Both the position numbers and the translations under genes were made by a program. Positions 1 through 10,281 of a stretch of DNA of 22,768 nt are shown in pieces. Source of the DNA: Tubiluchus corallicola (Eukaryota; Priapulida; Priapulimorpha; Priapulimorphida; Tubiluchidae); NCBI GenBank assembly GCA_030141605.1, contig JAQGDQ010000075.1, positions 625,501-648,268 of the forward strand, written 5' to 3'. Every line of letters begins with the position of its first letter. Position 1 is the first letter of the stretch. The notes beneath the pieces were generated by a model that was not told the DNA's origin, ran no database searches, and was given only the letters and a program-made list of their open reading frames with translations.

Positions 1-90
1 CCTCGAAAATTTGTCTTGTATGCATGCATTCTTAGTGTACACAGATCTCAAATTACTAGGGGCGTGTTAACCACTAGGCTAACTGGATGC
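1..90 (-). repeat. Degraded tRNA-derived SINE head (partial)
   Basis: The minus strand across about 65-90 reads TAGCCTAGTGGTTAAC, an A-box match of RNA polymerase III promoters, followed by CTAGTAATTTGAGATC in the spacing where many tRNA-SINEs carry CTAGTAAC..AAAGGT. No intact B box is seen and the element runs toward the window edge, so this is a relic at best. Confidence 0.4.
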
Positions 91-1259
91 CAGATTTTTA
101 GGAGCTTAGTGTTAAAAAAATTATTTTTGTAGTTCTTGAAAAATGTGTATCCTTGTATATTTTGTAAGAGCGTAATCTGCATGATTAGTTTTGAGCATAT
201 ATTCAGAGTATTCTGACTATGATTATTAATTTGTTGCTGAACCAGATAAGCTAGCTTCAGTCTGGCAGCTTTCAGTAAGGCTATCGAAAAGTCGTAGCAC
301 ACTGCTTATATAATACAGATGTTAACACTAGATCGACTATTGGGACAATTAATTGACCTAGTTTACCATTAATTGATTGTGAACTGTTAATTTTACAATA
401 TGAAAAAGTAGGAGTCTGTTACTTGGTGATTTTTCCAACTTTTTACCAACTCCATTATAGTACTTCAAGTGCATAAACTGTTTATGTGTTTTATAAATCA
501 CCATTGTACACCAATGCCTGTTGGGTCTTTTCCTTCCTTTAGAAATAAACAACTAAGTTATTGCAGGTATTTATTGCAAATGTTTATGCTGACAGTGTGT
601 TTTCACTTTCAACTAATATTTTTTACAGTTAGGAAGCTAAACTCTCTAACGAACATGCAAAAATGACCAAATATTTTTTTTTGCTAAACATGTGACAAGC
701 TTCATACCATTTTGTAGATCATTTCAAGCCCTGCAAATGCTGGTATAGTTTTGTTTTTAACATTAATTGCTAGCTGTGCTAATTTATAAGAAGTAATTCA
801 AATTTGCAAAAACTGGTCAATATTTAAACAAAATATACAGCACCCAACTTTGAAGTTTCAGCTAATTTCAGCTGCATTGAAACAACTAGTTTAGTACCTG
901 TTTGCAAAAAATAAAAGGATGTATGCGTTATGTAGAACTTGGTTACCGGCTATACCTTTCTGGAGTAAATGAAACTGACCTTTCTTGGCCATATTGCAAA
1001 ATTTACACTACACTCTCTACTTGCATTCTTGCAATGCAGGAAATGCTTTCACCTTACTTATTTGTTCGGTGATTAGACAAGCTCTGTCACATGATTTACA
1101 ATTTACCCACATTGCCTATAATGATATATGGAGTCTACGGGCTTTCCTTGGCACACATTTACATTTGTTTGCTTACGATGATTTCCTATGTCAGCTTTTA
1201 AGTGTTAATTGGAAACAGATAATTAAATTGCTACATTCGGCTTTTATTTTGTATTGCAG
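91..1259. other. LIG3 intron (left part), no further gene seen
   Basis: AT-rich sequence with only short chance open frames and no conserved protein segment. I searched by eye for the preceding LIG3 exon, which should encode a TKCAGGHDD-type segment, and did not find it, so that exon should lie left of position 1. Confidence 0.6.
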
Positions 1260-1481
1260 GATGTCAATAAAGTTCCAGGCTGGCTTAAGATCAACAAAAC
1301 CCTGGTACCTGATTTCGTGATTTCGAATCCAAAGGTAGCGCCAGTGTGGGAAATCTCGGGTGCAGAATTTAGTCAGTCAGAAGCTCATACAGCTGGTGGT
1401 ATTTCTATACGATTTCCACGAGTTACCCGTATTCGTGAAGACAAAGACTGGGAGTCGGCTACAAATCTTGACCAACTAAAG
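1260..1481 (+). CDS. LIG3: LIG3 exon: end of OB-fold, ligase motif VI
   Basis: 74 codons, phase 0 at both ends. The acceptor is TATTGCAG and the donor AAG|GTAAAA. The product starts DVNKVPGWLKINKTLVPDF and contains the block VWEISGAEFSQSEAHTAGG, then RFPRVTRIREDKDW and SATNLDQLK. These are hallmark LIG3 segments of the C-terminal OB-fold; the Arg/Asp/Lys-rich motif VI takes part in enzyme adenylylation in ATP-dependent ligases. It is the most strongly conserved exon in the window and anchors the gene identification. Confidence 0.95.
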
Positions 1482-4400
1482 GTAAAAATTGTTTTTGTTT
1501 GTGTTTGTGTGTTTTGCTGCCTTGACGTTAGCTTATAAAGTTTGAAATTTGAGTAGTTATTGAGGCTTTGCAATGTAAATCACAGAACGTTTGAATTTTT
1601 AAGGTTGAAAATGAGGATTGTGCAGTTTTGATTTACGGTATTTTGCAATTTTTAGGTGTTGTTCAAAAAGTCGAAGGAAACGTCCGACATTTCTGATCTC
1701 ATGGGTGGCCGATCGCAAACAAACAGTGCAAATTCTACAGCTAATAATAACACAAATACCAGTTTATGTAAGGTAGGCTTCGCAACGCATTCGTTGGTCT
1801 CTGGTTCAAATGGACGGAACATTCATACTTCGCCAAAAAATCAACAAGGAACCTCTTTTCAAGGCAAAAGGGAATTGTCACCCCTTTCTAAGGTAGGTGT
1901 ATTGATCAGAAACTACACTGCAGCACTGCTGCTCTGTAGTTGTTAGATTTAGTGTAGCTATAAATTTATAAATATAAGCTTGTTACTATGAAATGTATTT
2001 TACTAGTGCTGTCCCTATTTTTAATACGTATTGATGTTTATAAATTTTTCTGCTATTATACCAAATAAATTAGGCCAAAATGACTCTCATTCAGTAATAA
2101 TGTTAAGTGTAATTCAGTGTCTTACCACCATATGTAAAGAGATTTCTACAGTAGTTTTCTTCATTTTTTGTGTTGTATTTACATTTTGCTTATTGTGAAT
2201 TTTTCTTTTAATGAAATCAGTGTAGTTAACCAGTAATGTGTAACTTCACTTTTAGACCATTTTAAAACCTTAGACTGCTAGTTGTTATTATATTGTTTAA
2301 TCTGTGCAAGTCAAAACCACTTATTAAACCAGATTACTTTTTATGTTTATCTAACTGTATTTCTTTTACTAAGCTCTGTAATAGAGCTAATTGCACCCAG
2401 AAATGGCGATGGAAAGCACGATGGAAAACGAAGCCATATTCCTTTATCAAGTGTTCTTTTGCATAATTTTTTTCGAAACTGGTTAACACATATTTACTTT
2501 TTGGAATTGAATGTAGAGATATTAACTTTTTATTTACAAAAATATTGTGTTGTTTTTTTGTATGGTCAAAAGATGTTTATTTTTCGGGTAATATGTTTGT
2601 AATTGTACACATGTATGTTTGCAACCCAAAACCGTCCATAAGTCGGCATAGTTAAAACTATGTTATGATGCTAAAAAGTAGAAAGCACCAAAAATTTGGT
2701 CAAATGTCGATTTTTTATTTTTTTTGAAAACAAATGCTGATATGCTAATATATTGAACTTTTATATTCTGGCATCAAATTATCAAGAAAATGTCTAAAAA
2801 CTACTAAAAATCTAATTTTATAATTCCTTACCCATTTTTCCGTCTAGAAACTAGTACTGTAATTGTAAAAAATTTGTATTTTCTGACTCCGATTGTAGCT
2901 CGTGTAAGCAGCCATTTTGCTTTGTTTTTTTTTCTGTTGACAAGACCAGATCTTCGTCAGGAAGAGTCATCTACTGGACTTAATCGTAACTTCAATTTGC
3001 TTGTGTCAAATCCATAGCAATCACACTTTCGTACGGTTGCTAAGTGTTTTGTAGAGACACGACAAAAAACAATGGCTGACTTTAACAGCGTTTTATTCAA
3101 GATTACATTTTTCAGTGCGTAGCCTGCACCTCAACTTCAACGTGGATTATCTCAGCTTGGAAATAACATAGAGTGATGAGCTTGGTATCAAAATGATCCT
3201 CACGAATAACTGGAAAATAACTGTGAATAACTGGAAAAGCTTAATTGCCGACTTATGGACGATTTTGCTATGCAAGCACGCATATAGCAAAATTTTAATG
3301 CTGTGTGTTTTACCAGGTGATCACTAGATGCCACCAGCAACCCTTAAATGATTGGAAATGATCTTTGGCATTTCTTCCGATGCTTGTTATGTGCATTTTT
3401 ATCAGAAACCTTACATTTGAGTTAACTAACAATTCTGTGAAGTGTTTTTATATTTAGAGGCAACTCAAAAAAGTAATTGCCTAGTGAAATATGTATACAT
3501 AGCATTTCCCCCAAAACTTTCTCACTGATGCAAGCGTTCGACATGCAAGAATGGCAGCTTAACCATGTACAACAATGACTGTAATTCAGTGATAACTTCT
3601 ACAAATTTTTATTTTAGTATACTCAGCTAATGAAAAATTTCAACAAAATTTGACATTTTATGTTTAACTAGTGATGTAACATTAATTAGTATGTACAAGG
3701 AGTAAAATTTATGTCCTTGGTAATTTTCAGAAGAATGAAGATCCTTCAGCACCCAAGAGTAGTAAAAGCAATGTTCAGCTACCAAGTTCAGTAAGTATTA
3801 CATTGTATCTTTCAGATGTCTTTAATGAACTCACACATTTTTAGAATTGTTACAAGCATTTAATCTTGTTTCTGTGCATTGCTACAAAGAAAATTTTCAA
3901 GCATAGCCCATAGTACTGTGAATTAACACTGAAGTTGTATCATTGGCCAACTATGGAAACTGAATCATGTTATATAAATATGCAGCAGATGTCAGGTTGT
4001 GTATTTTTTCTTGGTATAACCTTATCTTACTATCTTGTCAGATATTGAATTTGGTCCTTTGAATACCAACAAAACCCATACATACGATAGGAAACCCATC
4101 CTTTGGTTATATTATTATATTTGACATGATACAATTTGATAATGAATGTTTTAGCAAACATACAGTTACAGTTATTTTTAAATGAGGAGTAGCGTCTAAT
4201 ATTTGTCATAACTAATACTGCTAATTATAAGACACGAATGTTATAGAAATACATATTAATTTATTATATTTTCTGTCAGCCATGACAGTGAGTGGCAGTT
4301 CTTACCAACATGTCAAAACACACACACACAAAAACAAGCTAGCAGATGTATTAACTACTTTTTAAGTAACTTTACTTTCTAGTTTGTTTTCTTGCTTTCT

Positions 4401-7400
4401 TGATTGATTGTCTCACAGACTGACTGTGTGACTAACTAACTAGCTACTGACTGACTGACTTACTGACTGTTTTGCTGACTGGCCAACTACAGGCTGATTG
4501 GCTTTCTGAATTATTAAGGGACTAACTATCTTTTCCCCCTAGGAATTTCTAACCAGTCTTAAAAAGTACTTTTAAAAGATCTTAAATAGCCATTTAATTT
4601 TCAGTGATCACAAAATATTTATATCGTAATTGCATTTGATGTATGTATAGGCATTTTGATTTGCTCAGCATTTAAATTTAAGTAAACGAGTGGGCATTTA
4701 TAAATTGCTGTTTTCATTTCTAGCTTTTATTAAACATTCATACTGAAATTAATGTAACATTATTATCAATTTATATAAATGTTGCCTTCCACTTGTCATA
4801 AATTTCCGCTGTGTAAACTCAATTTTGCCAGAAATCGATTACTATCCCACAAAATGCCATAAAATCCCACTTGATGTGACGACGATAGAGCTATATTTTT
4901 CTTGTTATGTATATCAATGAAATGACGGAAGTAACTGAGTGGTCTCAGTATGTACTTAGTTGCAAAATTAAGCAACATCAACAACTGGTTAGATAACGGG
5001 TGGCCATTTTTCAAATATAATATTGTACATCCTATTTTGCATTTTGATGGATGATGTATATAAATATACATACATAACTAACATCTCTGATGTTGGAGGA
5101 TTATATTTGATAATAAATTAGATTCCAGGCCTGCCATAGACATGCACATTTTAAGCCCCTCTATTGAGTGCACAATTACAGCTTGCAGATTGCCAAACTG
5201 TATTTAAAAAAATCATTATTGTTTATAAATCTGGCATGCATTATCCCTAATGTCTGATTTGTCATTTATTTTATGCAGAATACTCAATATACTGGATTCA
5301 TTTTCAAAAATTTCATGTAGGAATACTTAATCTTTGAAATTGAGTATTTACATTTAACGGGGATGATTTCCTTTCCCAAAACTTTGTGCAGGAAGATAAA
5401 AAATAAATGCAAATGTTTCTTATTGCTTTTTTAGTCTTAACTTTAAACTAAACATACTGTTAAGCAGAAATCCAACTTTGCTTAGCTGAAATAAGTTAGG
5501 ACTTACGCAAACTACAAATACGATGATCATTGGGCTTTGTTTAAATTAGGTTACTGTTACACTTGGCTCACAAACAGAAAATCTTAAGCTATACAGCATA
5601 AAAAGTTTAACATTTCTAAAACACAGGATATAACTACCTTCTCTTTGGTTCTTTTCGTCATTAGTTTCATAACTGCAAACCTCTTACTTTGTTTATATCA
5701 TAGATTCTCAATTTGTAAGTAGTTGTTATCATTTTCCACTTTGGGTAAATATTTCTCATCCTAGTAATTCTGTTGGTCATAGTGCTACTGTCATTATTTA
5801 ATATCACTTCAAATGTATTTTTTCATATCTGCTTTATTTTGTAAATATCGTGGATGATTGTGTATTTGCAGAATTAAAGAGCTAAATGTAATCAATAAGT
5901 CAGATCTTTCTCAAACCACATATAAATGTCTCTAAGAAGGATGTTTTGGAACCTCAATTCAGATTGCCGGAAAAAAAATTAATCTTTACCATTTTGAATT
6001 TCTGCTTAGCTTAGTTCATATATGAATAACAACTTAAACTATTTTGTATTAAATAATAATTTTTTATTATGCTTTCAGAGTCCCATGATAATGCAGTCTT
6101 GACTGAATGTACATTATTTATGTTATTTATGCACTTAGGGAATTTTTAATATGTTCGTCATTAAATCTTCAAAAGTTACACTTGCAAATTATTTCCAGAC
6201 TCTTTTCCCATGAAATTACATGAACATAGTGAGTTTAAGCAGGACCAATCTACAATGTAAATTGAGCTATTAGCAAGCCCCTGTAGAACACCATGATTAC
6301 ATTAACCAATTGCAAACCGTTTTCATTATCACCAATAGGCTCGTGTGGCAAACGTTGTTGAACAAATAGCGCCATTCTCGCAGAGCCATACAAATGTAAG
6401 AGTCCCGTCTAAAAATATGCTTCTCTTGTCCATTATTAAGGCTTATGACAGAATGAGAATCTTGTTGGACTTTGGGTTATTAAGGACGATAATTGAAACT
6501 GGGGATTTGGATCGTTGAGAAGATTGAAGTTTTGCGAACATCGTCGAGGGGACACCGCTGAACGATATTTCCAGATTGCCATAAAATCGACATAAAGATT
6601 GAAATAGTTATTCTAAAGTGCAAAAATTCTCTCCAGACGATGGTTATGTTCAGCTTGGAACATAAAAGTGCTGTATTTATTATGCAAAAATCCATGGCAT
6701 ATTTCTGTGAATTATATTATGGCTCAATGAAAACACAAATTGCGAAACATATATTTGATATGAAGTGCAATACTAACTGTTGCCTACTCTTCGACAGAGG
6801 CTCCCATGTAGCTTTTTACAGGGTGTCACTTGAAAACCAGAATATGCAAAAAAATGGCAGTGATGCCTGGAAAATGACTCCATTGAGTGTGTTGAATCAT
6901 GTTGCTTGTCTATTCACTTTTATTTATGGAACTAAATACAGAATTAGTAAGTAGTCAAGGATCCCACAGTCACGTTAAATTGCTAGTTTATATAGTTACT
7001 GAAAAATGAAAGATGACCAAAAGTGAGAATAAATAGACAGATTTAGACGTTTTTGAGGAACTTACCAGCAGTTTTGATGTGCCAATTTGCAGTTTGTCAG
7101 GCTTCGCTAGATTAAGGCAGTTAAGCAGACCAAAGCATTTTGAGCCTTTGTCAATGAGGCGCACTGTGCAGGTCTTTTGTAATGTGTATAGGATTCATAC
7201 TTGTGTAAGTTTGGCTTCAGCAGTGGTTTCTTTGCTGCTAGCTAGGGCAGATAATCAGATTGCAAGCATATGGGTGCAACTTACACATTTTCCATGCTGG
7301 TTGATGCCTAGGTAATAACAGTCCTGGTATGAAAATGGAAGGCTTTACTACAGGGAAGTTAAATACCTGCATGCACTCTATCAGGTTTGTTACACAATGC

Positions 7401-8953
7401 CACTTGCTCCTTGTTTATCTTATGTGCAGTAGAAGTTATTTAAAGGGATGAGTAAAAGAGGAAATTTTGTATTACAGGTTTTGCCAGATGTGTTCAGAGG
7501 CACGAAGGTTTACATAGCCCCCAATGTTGACAGATATAGTGAAATAAAAAGATACATCATAGCGTATCCTTCATGCAACTTTTAAATGATTGCTTTTTAA
7601 ATTTATGTTCATGTGTTCAAATGTGTACATAAAGTCATCCGTGTATGAAAAATATAAAAACATGTCCTGCAAACATCTGAGGAAAAAATTGTGCAGAAAA
7701 ACTAAGTGCAGACGTGCTTACGTGGACAAAACGAAGCGGTGGACAACGCACCCATGTTTATGATTTAAAAACATAGTTTTGATTTGTGAATCTAACATTA
7801 ACTGTACGGGGTTTTGCACACATCTTTCTTTATTTCATAAGCAGTCACGTATGCTTAACATGGATTAATCCTGTTGCATATAAAATTGACATTTTAATGT
7901 AGTGAGAAGTTCTGCTGCTTTTGCACATTCATCTTTAACTAAAATGTTTAGCTACAATGGTGATGTTTTGTCTGAGTTCGAGACTGACAAAGCCACACAC
8001 TTGGTGATGAATCCTGTAAGTATCCCATCTGTATGATGTATATGTTCGCTGGTGCTTTTTGTTTTACCAGCATTTTAATTCTTTTTCACCCTTTTTCCTC
8101 AACTGTTTTATATCTGTAATGTTTAAGGATAACTGGCGATTATGAAATTGTGCTGCCCTTATTTTTATTAAGTCTGGATAATGTGACCACTAAACTCTGC
8201 TGCTTCTTTATTAAGGGTACATTTGAAGAAGTTTCTAAAGAGCTGGCATTTATGATGAATCATTATTGTGTTGCACAATGATAAATACTAATCAATATTC
8301 TGGCATTTGGACCAGAGCAACCAGATTTTTAATATGACCATAATTCCATAGTGGCGACAATTGTATCATATCGAAAATAGCCTCAGGCCCTGTCAGTTTT
8401 TCAAAATTAATCATGACGAAATCTAAGGCGTTGACACTATAATGTAATGTTTTTCGAGCCGACATTTAGGGCCAAATTTTTGGATACGACATAATTTGAT
8501 GTATCAGAAATGAGCATTTTGCTGAAATATTTGTATTTATTTCATTAATATGAGAACAGAATCAAGTAACTGTATAAAAGTGATCAAAATCAGATATCCT
8601 ATAAAATGACTTGTATCAAAGAACCCATTATGCATAAATTATTCTAATTATCTGTTATAGGTTCTTGGTTGATACTCTATAAATGTTTGCAAGATTTATT
8701 TGGCTTTTTTTTTATTGGATCATTTCTCCATGTTTTTGTTCATTCCATTTTCTTTCCGTAAATATTTTTGTAACAATTGTGCATTTCATTTTTTTATTAT
8801 GAGTGCATTAGAAGTAACGGAAGTACATTAAAAAAATTTCAGGGCACGAAGAGCAAATTTGAATGCAAAGCTGTGCAAGTGACATCAGATTGGGCTTGGG
8901 ATTCCATTAAACTGGGAAAACTGCAGCCATGCAGGAACTATCCCATTATTTGA
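1260..8953 (+). CDS. LIG3: DNA ligase III, C-terminal part (gene span in window, 5' incomplete)
   Basis: ATP-dependent DNA ligase that seals nicks in base-excision and single-strand-break repair and maintains mitochondrial DNA. Seen here: phase-compatible exons at 1260-1481, 1656-1892, 3731-3790, a candidate at 6339-6395, then 7478-7563, 7952-8015 and 8843-8953. They encode the end of the OB-fold of the catalytic core (motif VI-like RFPRVTRIREDKDW), a polar linker, and a C-terminal BRCT domain ending in TGA. Family knowledge: vertebrate LIG3-alpha has the same order, and its BRCT binds the XRCC1 BRCT. With the 19-codon candidate exon the window encodes about 278 residues. The zinc finger, DNA-binding and nucleotidyl-transfer regions must lie left of the window; no upstream exon was found in 1-1259. 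The order OB core, linker, single BRCT excludes LIG1 (no BRCT) and LIG4 (two BRCTs). Confidence 0.93.
1656..1892 (+). CDS. LIG3: LIG3 exon: start of linker, with two in-phase donors
   Basis: 79 codons, phase 0. The acceptor is CAATTTTTAG and the donor AAG|GTAGGT. It starts VLFKKSKETSDISDLM, equivalent to the segment just after the ligase core in vertebrate LIG3, and continues as a Ser/Asn/Thr-rich, probably disordered linker. A second donor with the same core, AAG|GTAGGC, lies at 1772/1773 in the same phase, so a 39-codon short form (1656-1772) is possible. Confidence 0.85.
2628..3266. mobile_element. MITE-like non-autonomous DNA transposon in LIG3 intron
   Basis: Inverted terminal repeats of about 21 bp lie at 2628-2648 and 3246-3266, sharing the core CCATAAGTCGGCA, with one mismatch by eye. 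The 639-bp element has no transposase frame. No clear target-site duplication was found; TGCAA occurs near both ends but at unequal distances. The superfamily is not assigned. It sits wholly between the 1656-1892 and 3731-3790 exons. Confidence 0.65.
3267..3730. other. LIG3 intron remainder
   Basis: Non-repetitive AT-rich intron between the MITE-like element and the short linker exon. Nothing recognisable was found apart from the acceptor at its right end. Confidence 0.6.
3731..3790 (+). CDS. LIG3: LIG3 short linker exon
   Basis: 20 codons, phase 0, between acceptor TAATTTTCAG and the strong donor TCA|GTAAGT. It encodes KNEDPSAPKSSKSNVQLPSS, a Lys/Ser/Pro-rich stretch that fits the unconserved linker before the BRCT. 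The call rests on good splice sites, an open frame and matching phase, since linker sequence is not conserved enough to confirm homology. Confidence 0.75.
3791..6338. other. Long LIG3 intron with low-complexity ACTG repeats
   Basis: About 2.5 kb with no supported gene. It contains a short (CA)n run near 4318-4330 and a degenerate (ACTG/ACTA)n stretch at about 4418-4500. The remainder is AT-rich unique-looking DNA with only short unconserved frames. Confidence 0.6.
4418..4500. repeat. Degenerate (ACTG)n/(ACTA)n tetranucleotide repeat
   Basis: Repeated ACTGACTG and CTAACTAACTAG units with interruptions, typical of an ageing intronic microsatellite. Confidence 0.6.
6339..6395 (+). CDS. LIG3: LIG3 candidate linker exon (possibly cassette)
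   Basis: 19 codons, phase 0, between acceptor TCACCAATAG and donor AAT|GTAAGA, encoding ARVANVVEQIAPFSQSHTN. The frame is open and including or skipping it leaves the LIG3 frame intact. No conservation supports it; the evidence is splice-site quality, phase and position between the linker and BRCT exons. The alternative is a chance open stretch in a long intron. Confidence 0.45.
6396..7477. other. LIG3 intron before the BRCT exons
   Basis: Short open frames are present (about 6640-6954 and 7079-7315), but none shows domain features or splice sites joining to LIG3. The patch 6535-6580 has more CpG than its surroundings and may be an old repeat fragment. No gene is called. Confidence 0.5.
7478..7563 (+). 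CDS. LIG3: LIG3 exon: BRCT domain, first part
   Basis: Starts after TGTATTACAG and ends ATA GC|GTATCC, leaving two bases of a split Ala codon. It encodes VLPDVFRGTKVYIAPNV and DRYSEIKRYIIA, the first beta strand and first helix of a BRCT domain, matching the vertebrate LIG3 pattern of an L..IF.G..LY.P segment followed by the F.RL.RY..A helix. The donor is GTATCC, weaker than consensus but fixed by the phase of the next exon. Confidence 0.88.
7952..8015 (+). CDS. LIG3: LIG3 exon: BRCT domain, central strands
   Basis: Starts after AAAATGTTTAG with the C that completes the split Ala codon, and ends in phase 0 at CCT|GTAAGT. It encodes YNGDVLSEFETDKATHLVMN. The G-D/G turn and the THLV strand are classic BRCT features, and the D..ATH pattern is typical of LIG3. 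Confidence 0.9.
8016..8842. other. Last LIG3 intron
   Basis: About 830 bp of AT-rich sequence between the two final BRCT exons, bounded by GTAAGT and TTTCAG. No feature is recognised inside it. Confidence 0.7.
8843..8953 (+). CDS. LIG3: LIG3 terminal exon: end of BRCT domain and stop
   Basis: Starts after AAAATTTCAG, phase 0, with stop TGA at 8951-8953. It encodes GTKSKFECKAVQ, then VTSDWAWDSIKLGKLQP and CRNYPII. The Trp in the DWAWDSI helix is the signature aromatic of BRCT domains, and the L.PC.NY tail matches the end of LIG3-alpha. This shows the XRCC1-binding type C-terminus, not the BRCT-less beta form. Confidence 0.93.
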   Translation, partial: GTKSKFECKAVQVTSDWAWDSIKLGKLQPCRNYPII

Positions 8954-9313
8954 CCTCATGTGTTTATTTCCTGCACTAAATAGTTGAAATCAGTCACTAC
9001 AGATTTCTCATCTTGTATTCAGTCGAACATTTCTGTGATTAGTGATCTAATGAGTTCATAATAACATTGAATTTGCTAATTTCTTATTAATTTTTTGTGA
9101 TGTGATTTGCTTTCTTATTTATGTTGCACACGAGGCAGGATTCTGCAACAACTTTGTCTGATACAAAACTTTTGCTCCATAACTGCTGGTTTACCACGTT
9201 TGTGTCACATAGATTTTTATTAACCGTGCTTAATTTTTTGTCTGAAACAAACTCCTGTTCCTGTATGCATGCTCTGCTCAACAATTTCTATCATTCAAAC
9301 CAAATCCTCCAAC

Positions 9314-9319
9314 AATAAA
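9314..9319 (+). terminator. Proximal poly(A) signal candidate for LIG3
   Basis: AATAAA about 360 bases after the LIG3 stop codon, in CAACAATAAAAAG. In AT-rich DNA such hexamers arise by chance, so its use is uncertain. Confidence 0.45.
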
Positions 9320-9657
9320 AAGAAATCATTTTGTTACGTGTCATTTAGTTAATGTCTAGTGAGGTTACCCAAGCCAGTATTGCTTCATACAAAAATTAGT
9401 CATTAATGTGTAAGACGGTTTGTGTCACACAATTGCTGCCGTGTGTGACTGGTATTGCTCTGGGAATGGCAGAGAGTTAGCTTTATATCACATACTTAGC
9501 TTGAATTACATAGTGCCAGCCGGCAGTATCTGGGTGCCATTTAACATGTAATTATATGCCACTTTCAATATTTGGTCAGGCCAAGTGAAATGATGTGTAC
9601 TCGTTAGGGACCAGGGATCCACTCATCCCATTGCTCTTTGGGCTTGGCTTGCTTATA

Positions 9658-9668
9658 TTCTCTCTCCC

Positions 9669-9743
<75 letters not shown>

Positions 9744-9788
9744 CTTTCTCTCCTCTCTCTCTCCTTTCCTCTCCTCTCCTCTTCTCTA
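9658..9788. repeat. (CT)n microsatellite
   Basis: A pure then interrupted CT dinucleotide run, with CCACTTTC and TCCTCTCC interruptions at the right. It lies in the presumed LIG3 3' region. The long Leu/Ser frame across it is an artefact of the repeat. Confidence 0.95.
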
Positions 9789-10249
9789 TAGATGAAAGGA
9801 AGGTTGCTTAGGTTGCTTTATTAGTTTTCTTCCTATTTATCAAGAGTTACTCATTGGTAATAAGGTTTATTACTGTAAAATGTAACTTATATTCTATAAC
9901 ACTGTCAGCATAGTGAAAAGGTTTTTATAAGTTTTGTATTTATATAATATTTAAATACCTTGTTGTAATTTGTATTAATTACTAGAAGAGTATTGTAATT
10001 AGAGTAGGCAGGTAACAGGTCTTTGTACTTATACAGAAAAATGGTCAAACTTGAATGAAGTTTTATTTTGCTGTTTTACAGTGTTGATTTTTGTGGCACT
10101 GTGAAGTGGACGTTGCCAAGTGAAATAACCACTGTATGTGCAATGTGATTTGAAGGACGCTTATTTCTGTCTCATTTTCACTTCAGTTTCATCACTGATG
10201 CTTATCAGAAATATTTATGATATTGTGATCATGTATCTGATTGACTGAC

Positions 10250-10255
10250 AATAAA
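10250..10255 (+). terminator. Distal poly(A) signal candidate for LIG3
   Basis: AATAAA in GACAATAAATAG on the plus strand. It lies 26 bp from an opposite-strand AATAAA, suggesting that the plus and minus transcription units meet here. Confidence 0.4.
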
Positions 10256-10275
10256 TAGTGAAGTACTAAAACATT

Positions 10276-10281
10276 TTTATT
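10276..10281 (-). terminator. Minus-strand poly(A) signal candidate
   Basis: TTTATT on the plus strand reads AATAAA on the minus strand. It is the first minus-strand AATAAA I find downstream of the Gly/Tyr-rich exon, about 880 bases beyond its stop. Confidence 0.4.

Larger units (their letters stand above)
8954..10275 (+). other. LIG3: LIG3 3' untranslated region / flank
   Basis: Follows the LIG3 stop. Candidate poly(A) signals are AATAAA at 9314-9319 and 10250-10255. It contains a 130-bp (CT)n tract. The actual 3' end cannot be decided from sequence; use of the distal signal gives a 3' UTR of about 1.3 kb that includes the (CT)n tract. Confidence 0.55.

Noticed and set aside
2396-2450. Possible extra LIG3 linker exon (basic RNGDGKHDGKRSHIPLSS)
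   Set aside because: The composition fits a linker and CACCCAG could be an acceptor, but no usable donor follows and the phase does not agree.
2619-3275. TGCAA as target-site duplication of the MITE-like element
   Set aside because: The two copies lie at different distances from the inverted repeats, so the match is probably chance.
6480-6695. 71-codon minus-strand frame
   Set aside because: No conserved features; the CpG-richer patch inside looks like an old repeat fragment, not a gene.
7079-7315. 78-codon plus-strand frame before the BRCT exons
   Set aside because: No homology to LIG3, no matching splice sites, and composition like the surrounding intron.
9595-9795. Leu/Ser-rich 66-codon frame
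   Set aside because: Created by the (CT)n microsatellite; no start context or splice support.
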